Part shown: piece after piece, positions 9,569-15,946 of the stretch
Layout: every line of letters begins with the position of its first letter
Position numbering within the stretch: the stretch's first letter is position 1
NCBI GenBank assembly: GCA_025765595.1
Contig: JAIVFH010000530.1
Span: forward strand, 1-15,946
Reading direction: 5' to 3'
Length of the DNA stretch: 15,946 nt
DNA from: Obelidium mucronatum
Lineage: Eukaryota; Chytridiomycota; Chytridiomycetes; Chytridiales; Chytriomycetaceae
Translations under genes and position numbers: made by a program
The notes under the pieces: generated by a model
Databases searched by the model: none
What the model was told of the DNA's origin: nothing
Seen by the model: only the letters and a program-made list of their open reading frames with translations

Positions 9569-9751
9569 GCAACATTGACTTGTGAGACCAAAAAAAATTT
9601 GAAAATAAAAAAAAAAAAAAAAAAAAATCAAGAATTAAATATATAACACGGGAAAAAAAAGTATATATATGATACTGCAATGACTATCGATAAAATGTAT
9701 TCGAATCGTTTTTCAAACGCTAAACGAGTTTCTTTTTTTGAATAAAATAAT
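9569..9751. other. Convergent intergenic spacer (3' ends of the GPCR and CFAP92-like genes)
   Basis: This 183-base AT-rich spacer separates two stop codons that face each other. It contains a run of 21 A at 9607-9627, TATATATAT near 9661-9669, and AATAAAA near 9740 that could serve as a polyadenylation signal on the plus strand. No gene is supported here. It presumably holds the polyadenylation regions of both genes, which must overlap or nearly so. Confidence 0.5.
9607..9627 (+). repeat. A21 homopolymer
   Basis: Twenty-one consecutive A lie about 40 bases after the GPCR stop codon, in the convergent spacer. The tract mirrors the T24 run after the first gene. No flanking target-site duplication or element body is seen, so it is a simple homopolymer rather than the tail of a retroelement. 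Confidence 0.8.
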
Positions 9752-12700
9752 TCAAATTTCAACTTTCCCTAAATCCAGCTTGAAAGACTTGCTATACATG
9801 TAAGAAACATCCTTCTTCATTCCATCTCGGATTTTCTTGAGTTGAATGCCAGTGCTGCTGGATTTCTGCATACTATAATTGAAAACGCACTCGTTTGGAT
9901 TCGCTGTATAAGGAGCCCTCTCTCTTGGTTTTGCAATCACAGAAGGACTATGTGGGCGGTCTGTATGGTGCGGGATGATGTCGTGAGGATGAGTCGGTGT
10001 TGGTTTCTTGAGGTGGAGTTTGGAGCTGGAATACTCTGAAACGACGGGCGGCAGTTTCGATGAATGGGCCGCCTTCTTCTTAAATGAGATGGGAGATTTT
10101 GTAGGGGTTTTTGCTGCCGGCGGCGGCGGCGGCGGGGTGGATGATTGCATAAAGCTAGTATTGTTTGATGTTAGGGAAGTTACTGGGGAAATTGGTTTTG
10201 GCGTTCCAGGGCTTATTAATCCAAATATTGTCACAAGAGAGTGGAATGAGCGGCGGGAAGGATAATACGGGGGTTTATGTTTTGTGTTTTCAATGAGGAA
10301 GTGCATGGACTTGACCTGTAAAAATAAAAATCAGTGAAAATAAAATTAATAAAATAAGAATTAAAAACTCTCGAACCTTATTCAACCACATCAACGATTC
10401 ATATGCTCTCTCCGGAATAAAGTCCTTCACATAGACTTGAGGAACTTTTACAATATCCTCCAACAGACTCCGACTAAACTCACACCGAACCACTCGCCCT
10501 TCTCCATCGGATCCACAAGAATCCCAAATCCGATCTGAAAAACTCGCGTTTGGATCAAAGTGGAAAACGCTTTGAAACCCGCACCATGAGGAGGATGGAT
10601 CTTGGTGGTGATTCGAATCTTGGAGTTCCTGGAGCTTTGCCTTCAATTGCTTCATCCCGCTTTCTCTCAGTCCTTCAAGAATGTGGATTCGGTGAATCGG
10701 GTCGGTCAAAATGTAGCCGCTAATGTAATCCATTCTTTTTGTTTGGGGATCTTGAACGGACGCGCCCAACAGCGGGGACGATTGGGAGTTCAATGATGTG
10801 ATGAACACGTCGATGGTATCTCGTAACTTGTGATTTTGACTCCTATATTGGCAAAATAAAAGCATAAGCAGTCAATTGAAAAAAACTTGAAACAAGCCCG
10901 ATGTTGTAAATGTATAACAAAGTTTAACTTGCTGAACACGGCCATCCTGCCAAAGACTTTCTCGTCTTCTTCAGATAACAAATCCATTCCCTGGAATAAG
11001 GTGGCATTTTCCAGCAATGAAGAGAAAGTTTGGCATTCAATCACAAGATTGGTTCCATGTTCCATCCAGTGAGCGGCAGGAGGAGCCAAACTGTTCCTGT
11101 AGCCTTCTGGGCGGCGAATTCGTTCATGGGATGGCAGAATGGAAGCTCTTACACGAGTTATACCCATCCCACGTTCAAAATATTCTTTCAAATTGAAGGA
11201 AGCAACACTAAAAAAAAAAAAAAAAGTTAAATTGACAACAATTTCAAGATATTCATCAAAATATCCCTCTGTGTTGGAAGTTTTGATGAAAATGCTGTGT
11301 TTTTTTTTACCCGTATGGTCCCCAATCCATAGGTATGCTTTCATCCCCCGGGTCCATTTCGAGAACCTCGCCATTCACCGAGTACAACTTCTTCCTTTTG
11401 GGAATACGGTCGTACACTTTGACAACGAAGTCTTCTCCCAGGATTCTATTCTGTAGCTCTCGTTGGTCGACTAAACCAGCCAAGATAATATGTCGAGTCC
11501 CCAAAATCGAAACTCGTGAATGCTTGCTATTCACACATACTTCATGCACATGTCTATCATTGTAGAATTGAAAAGTGGCAGTTGTTGGTAGGCATTGGTT
11601 GTCCAACTCTGCGTATGATAATGGGGTCTTTGGCATATTCTCAAGAGACAAAAGTGTAATCGATATGGGATTCAAAGATTTTAGCTGCGCTGCACTAAGA
11701 AGTGAGGTGTTCAGACTGAGGGTTGATTTCAGTTGGTTGAATCCGTCGATGGGATGTTCGAGACTTTCGAAAAAAAAATGATAAGGTGGAGAGAGAGGGT
11801 AAAGAAATCAAACCCATCTTACATACATTCCGTTCACTGATAATTCACCACAATAAAAATTAGTCAAATCAATCTTGATTTTACCCACTAGAATACGTCT
11901 CGTTTCAAAAATAAATTTCTTTTTCGCAGCAGCTAATTTGTCTTTTTGTTTCTTTTTGGAGCTGGTACTGGTTGCCCCAGTGGTATTGCTGTTGCTATTT
12001 GGATTGCTGGAAATTTGGCTCATGCCATCATGGTCAGTTTTTGTGCTCAACTGCGGCAACGAGGCTCCAGTTGCGTTATTTGTGGACACCGGCTTATCAA
12101 ACATTCCTGGAGTATGATGAAGCAAATTGATGGCGTCTGCACTTCCACTTCTCAGCATTCGGCCCCTTGGTGGAACCTTCTTTGGGCGCATTGAGGACAA
12201 ATCCGCTGGTGGCGGCATTCTGACTGGACCATTGCTTCCAGGTCGAAGTTTTAATGTCGCTAATGGGGATTCACAGTGATGAGGCGAAGGAGGAGTTTTT
12301 GGACGTAGTATTGCAATGTTTGCAAGCGATTGAGCGCTTCGAGTCCTCAGCATTGAATTAGTACTCGCGCGACGCATGTGCTTTTCAGGATGATCATAAT
12401 GATGCGGATGTGGTCCATCGAGATTCGAATGATGATGCTGGTGGTAATGATTTGGGTGTTCTGATCTATCGTCTTCAGAGTCGGCCGTTGTCGCACCGCT
12501 AACCGTAGTTGCGCGCGAGAGTGGCCGCGATGCAGAAACACTTCCAGACAAATCCTCTTTGGTAGTCGTACTTCCAGAAAGATCTTTCGAACTAAGTGAA
12601 TCGAATGCTGACTGGTTGATTGCGTTGGTCTTGTTTGTGTTGGTGCTGGCAAGCAGCTCCTTGAGAATTTTGATTCGGTGCTTTTGCTGTTTCGCGGTAA

Positions 12701-13280
12701 TACCCGAGTCTGCAAGAGTTGCATTCAGTATATCCCTGTTTATGCCCATTCCTTCCAGCATTTCTCGCGTGAGTCCGGATTTCTTTTCTACTTCGATTTT
12801 CACGATTTCATAAACTTGCACCTCAATGCGTTGATATTGTGTAAGTAATGCAACTGCGACATCTGTAGATATATCTATTTCGTGAGATTGTTGCCAATTG
12901 ACAGGTGCAAGTGCTGGAGCTGGCTGGGCTCCCCGCACAGTTTCTGGCTGAGTAAACACGTGACTTTTCGCGTCAACTACTTGGGCGCCAATCGAGTACT
13001 GTAGCTGAAACGATCTCTTCTCTTCATTGTTTGTAAAGGGTACTTTTGGAGGTAATTGCTCCTTCTCCTTTTTACTTGTGCTGGCTCCGCCCCGTCGTGG
13101 CTTTTCGATGAGGACAATTTCCCGTGGTTCAAGCTGCAATTGAGCAGCAAGAGTAAACCGTACCGAGTGGGCAGATGGCGGCTTCATTTTCGACAGGAAA
13201 AGAGGACAACGGAAAGCATGAAACAATGCTTGGACTCTTCCCTTCAAAATAATCAACAAAGAGATTTTCCAACGACACAT
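9752..13280 (-). CDS. Large protein resembling CFAP92/KIAA1257 (DUF4550-type), five exons
   Basis: Exons on the minus strand: 13280-11827, 11763-11311, 11207-10929, 10842-10377, 10315-9752. All junctions are in phase with GT-AG borders and give 1071 aa. A second start at 13187 (Met32, MKPPSAHSVRFTLA) would give 1040 aa and looks more natural, since the conserved region begins there. Visible regions: an N-terminal beta-rich part (VRFTLAAQLQLEP; WQQSHEIDIS; EVQVYEIVKIE), a low-complexity Ser/Thr/His-rich segment (about 215-450, with a His cluster near 275-302), then a C2-like beta-sandwich segment starting LNPISITLLSLENMP (about 513) with WGPYG (about 633) and a Pro/Lys-rich tail. The LNPISITLL...P..Y.EL..QC pattern and the order of parts resemble CFAP92-type ciliary proteins. 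The assignment is from memory of the family, without a search. A flagellar role would fit a zoosporic organism. Confidence 0.6.
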
Positions 13281-13330
13281 TTTTGTGTAGCGGTTTTTTT
13301 TTTGTTCAACCTTCCATCAACTCTGTGAAA
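13281..13330. promoter_or_regulatory. Very short divergent (bidirectional) promoter region
   Basis: The start codons of the CFAP92-like gene (minus) and LMBRD2 (plus) face away from each other with only 50 bases between them, or 143 bases if the CFAP92-like gene starts at 13187. The spacer contains a T-run (13293-13302) and no TATA motif. Both genes must be transcribed from this small interval or from within each other's leader or coding region, so shared regulation is likely. Confidence 0.55.
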
Positions 13331-15946
13331 ATGATTCTGGCCATTCTGATGCTGCTTGTATTGGCAGTGTTTGTTGCTGCCTTGCTATGCTATTTTGGAG
13401 ACGTGAGGAAGTTCCCGTGGTATGCCCAGCTGTTTTCGTTTGTTGGGTGGTACTTCCCGTAGGTGTCTTTTTTTTAGTTCTTCTATAGAACACCCCATTG
13501 ATCGATTTTGAACTCACTTATTTAATTAGATTCGCTATTATTTTGATCCTTCCGCTGGATCTGGCCTCTACCCTCCACACAAAGTGTCAAATCGACAATG
13601 TAGACCAAGACCCGGACATCTGCCAGGAACCGCTCGCGTACGTAACAGCAGAGTTCCTACTCGTATTTTGGAAAATCGTGTATTGGACGTCTCAACTGCT
13701 TTGCTGGTTCGTGATTCCAATCATGGGGACATATGTGCGAAGCGGCGATTTTCAATTAGTAACAAGGTTGAAGAACGCGGTCAAGGATAATTTATTCTAT
13801 TACATGTTGATGGGGATTGGAGGGGCGGCGTTTTTGATTTATATGTTGTTTGCTGTCAAGTTTACAAAGTGAGTTCATAGTGAGGAGGTGTGGCGGGATT
13901 TTAAAAACAGGGGGTCTTGGATAATCCTGACTGACGGGGCTGGGTTCAATTAAATTCTTAGAGAGGCTTTAATCGCCGTTCTTATGGCAGCTGCGAATGC
14001 TTGGGGACTTTTACTTTGCACTTGTATGCTTGGATATGGTCTCGTGGAAGTTCCGCGATATGTTTGGTAAGAAAAAAGAGTTTCGAAAAAAGGATCCCAT
14101 GCGACGAGTTGATGATGTTATTATTTTTTATGCAGGGGTTTGGCTATTCCAGCACAGCGCTTGAAATCTCTTGAAATGAAAGTCCCAAAAGCTCGTGAAA
14201 AGATGATTGATAGCGAGGCTGAAATGTATGAAGTAGCGCGATTGGTTGCATCTGCCAACCATAAGGTTCCCGATGGCGATCCTTTACGCGTTCACGTTGA
14301 ATTGCTGTTGAAAAAGTGTCCTCTCGCTTTGGATGACAAAGTCCAAGGAGACATTGACCGCAGGAAGGAGGTGACAGAGCTGACACTGAGAGATTTACAT
14401 GCTCGTATCAAGTATAGCGGGAATCTTTGTTCGCGACATCAGGCGTAAGAGTTTTTATTTATTGATATTATTTTCTTGAAAATTAATCACTGGTTTTTTC
14501 GTTGGTGTTGTTGTAGGCAATACCGCTTCTTGTTGGAGAAGGCTTGGTTTCTCGGAGATGTTGTAGCAAATCAAAATAGCAAAGACTACATTTTTCGTTC
14601 TGTTTACTTTAAGGCAGGAACATCTGATCTTGACGTTATTAGACTGCGAATTCGTTAGTATATTGTTTTTTATTTTCTATATTGTGGGATAACAACTCAC
14701 GCAACTCAATCAGTATGGGTTTGGTACATTTGGCTGAAGCCTATCCTCATTCGCTTCTTCAGCATTATTTTTATCTTGGCATCGATTGCTTTAATTTGGT
14801 CCGAATCCACTTTTCAAATCACTGCCTTGCCGTTATCTATTCCAGCACTACTACTTAAAAATAATTTTGTTTCATATGGCTCATTGGAGGTACTTGCGGT
14901 TTTTTTTTGGCGTTGCGTCATCTCAAATTATTTTCTCCACTTCAGTTTATTGCCATTAGTTTCTTAATCTACATGTGCACATGCGCATACTCGACACTAT
15001 TCAGAATCAACATCTTTGACTATTACGTTATCGTTCCTGAACATTGTACTGACGAGCCAAGTATGCTGTTTGTGGGAGGCTATTTGTGGTATGTGTTTTC
15101 AGAGAAGTTCCCTGAAAGTTCCCTAAAAAGCCCTTCGTTTGATTTCCTCCCAAAGCCGTCTCACATTTCCTCTTTGCTACAACTTTTTGAATATGGTTGG
15201 TGACGACCAAAACTCTGTTTTCATTGAGGTATGTTTTTGCATATTGCACAGGTATTGCTTTATTGAAGAAAAAAAACAGTTTCAAGGGAAAGCGATCGAC
15301 TTGGCACCACTTCTTGGAGCGGGGTGCAACGATTGGGTTCCTCTATTGGTTCTGATGTTTTCTCAGTCATTACTTACTTTGACTTGTTCGGGCGTATAGC
15401 TGGAGCTTGTTGTATGGGACGCAAGATGTCATGGAAGAGATGAAGGTCATGAAGCAGATGCGATTGAAGGGCGTAGCGCTATTGCGCAAGGTATTTTTCG
15501 TTCTTTTCTTCATGCATTTCCTAATATTTTTTTTTTTTGGTTTTTTTTTGCATTCAAATAGCCCGCAGCATCGAGGAACGACGCAGTGGTGGAGCGTTCA
15601 GCTCGAATCCAGATCGTCTTAGAGCTGGAACTGGAGCGGGAACTGTTTTGAACACCAAAGAATTGTTGGCAAAGTATAATCGTGGCGGTGGTGGAGTGGT
15701 GGCAATGGTGGTGGTTCGAGTTCGTCTGCTGTTCCTGGCGTCGCGAGACCAGTTGGAGCCAGCTCCAATATTTTAGCGACCAGCCCGCCGCTACTCCTCC
15801 ATCTTCTGTGCCTGCTTCAAATGGATTCTCAAGTTTTGGTTTCAAGGCTTTCGGATTTGGTGGATCAGCGACTGGAAAGGGGTTGACTGGAGGCGAGGGT
15901 GGTGTAGGCAAATACCAGAAATTGGGTGAAAGTGGTGATGAAGAAA
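13331..15946 (+). CDS. LMBRD2: LMBR1 domain-containing protein 2 homologue (3' partial, late frame breaks)
   Basis: A multi-pass membrane protein of the LMBR1/LMBD family. Exons 13331-13458, 13530-13868, 13962-14066, 14136-14444, 14517-14653, 14714-14889, 14946-15088 and 15156-15228 give 470 in-phase residues, followed by an exon from 15280. LMBRD2 hallmarks are visible: an N-terminal helix, GWYFPFAIILILPLDLAST, FWKIVYWTSQLLCWFVIPIM, SGDFQL, GYGLVEVPRYVW, a charged cytosolic loop (14136-14650), further helices (WVWYIWLKP; FIAISFLIY) and LTFPLCYNFL. The C-terminal Gly/Ser-rich tail with GFGG and KYQKLGE continues to the window edge. From about 15355 the frame slips five times (near 15362, 15395, the 15491-15561 intron, 15700 and 15785), always as if one base were missing, while the encoded protein stays family-like. 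Assembly deletions are the simplest cause. Animal LMBRD2 has been linked to GPCR signalling; its role here is unknown. Confidence 0.85.

Noticed and set aside
11208..11310. An extra small exon inside intron 2 of the CFAP92-like gene (open frame reading FIKTSNTEGYFDEYLE)
   Set aside because: It would need a 16-nt intron on its 5' side; treating the whole 103 nt as one intron gives an in-phase WGPYG-VASF junction.
15229..15251. A 23-nt intron (GTATGT...CACAG) in LMBRD2
   Set aside because: Too short for this genome, where other introns are 40 nt or longer, and it leaves the wrong frame; the 51-nt version ending at 15279 restores the family pattern.
15350..15800. Programmed ribosomal frameshifting in LMBRD2
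   Set aside because: Five sites in 430 bases, no shared slippery heptamer seen, and similar breaks appear in unrelated genes at the other window end; sequence error is simpler.
1..15946. tRNA, rRNA, CRISPR arrays, prokaryotic operon signals
   Set aside because: No cloverleaf-like segment, rRNA motif or regular spaced repeat was seen by eye; the gene structure is clearly eukaryotic.

Overview
The window is nuclear DNA from an intron-rich, compact eukaryote, most likely a zoosporic (chytrid-type) fungus. The evidence is: short introns (about 40-105 nt) with GTATGT/GTRAGT-like donors and T-rich acceptor tracts; very tight gene spacing; a class C (GABA-B-like) GPCR; an LRR protein with an F-box-like N-terminus; and a gene resembling the flagellar CFAP92/KIAA1257 family. 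The taxon is an inference, because no rRNA or marker search could be run.

Layout, left to right: (1) 2-1880 (+), the 3' part of a cysteine-rich, Thr-rich, C-terminally anchored surface protein, cut by the window edge and with several frame breaks in its first 570 bases. (2) 2020-3146 (+), an LRR gene or pseudogene with one in-frame stop and about four frame changes. (3) 3383-6124 (+), a complete six-exon SF3A1/PRP21 splicing factor (787 aa) with two SURP modules, a CxxC...HMR motif, a Pro-rich region and a C-terminal ubiquitin-like domain ending in RGGRK. (4) 6177-9568 (+), an eleven-exon class C GPCR (912 aa as modelled), starting only 52 bases after the SF3A1 stop; its first 530 bases are strikingly GC-rich. 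(5) 9752-13280 (-), a five-exon large protein resembling CFAP92/KIAA1257, convergent with the GPCR. (6) 13331 to the window end (+), LMBRD2, a multi-pass membrane protein, divergent from gene 5 with as little as 50 bases between start codons; its 3' end runs off the window and carries five frame breaks of the same sign.

The central 12 kb (3383 to about 15350) can be modelled with every intron in phase and no broken frame. All frame damage lies in the outer parts (2-3146 and 15350-15946). This pattern fits unpolished or low-coverage contig ends at least as well as gene decay.

The genes do not form one pathway. Two have a plausible link to zoospore biology (the putative flagellar protein and the chemosensory-type GPCR). 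LMBRD2 homologues in animals have been connected to GPCR signalling, but no functional link between the neighbours can be shown from sequence. I saw no tRNA, rRNA, CRISPR array or intact mobile element.
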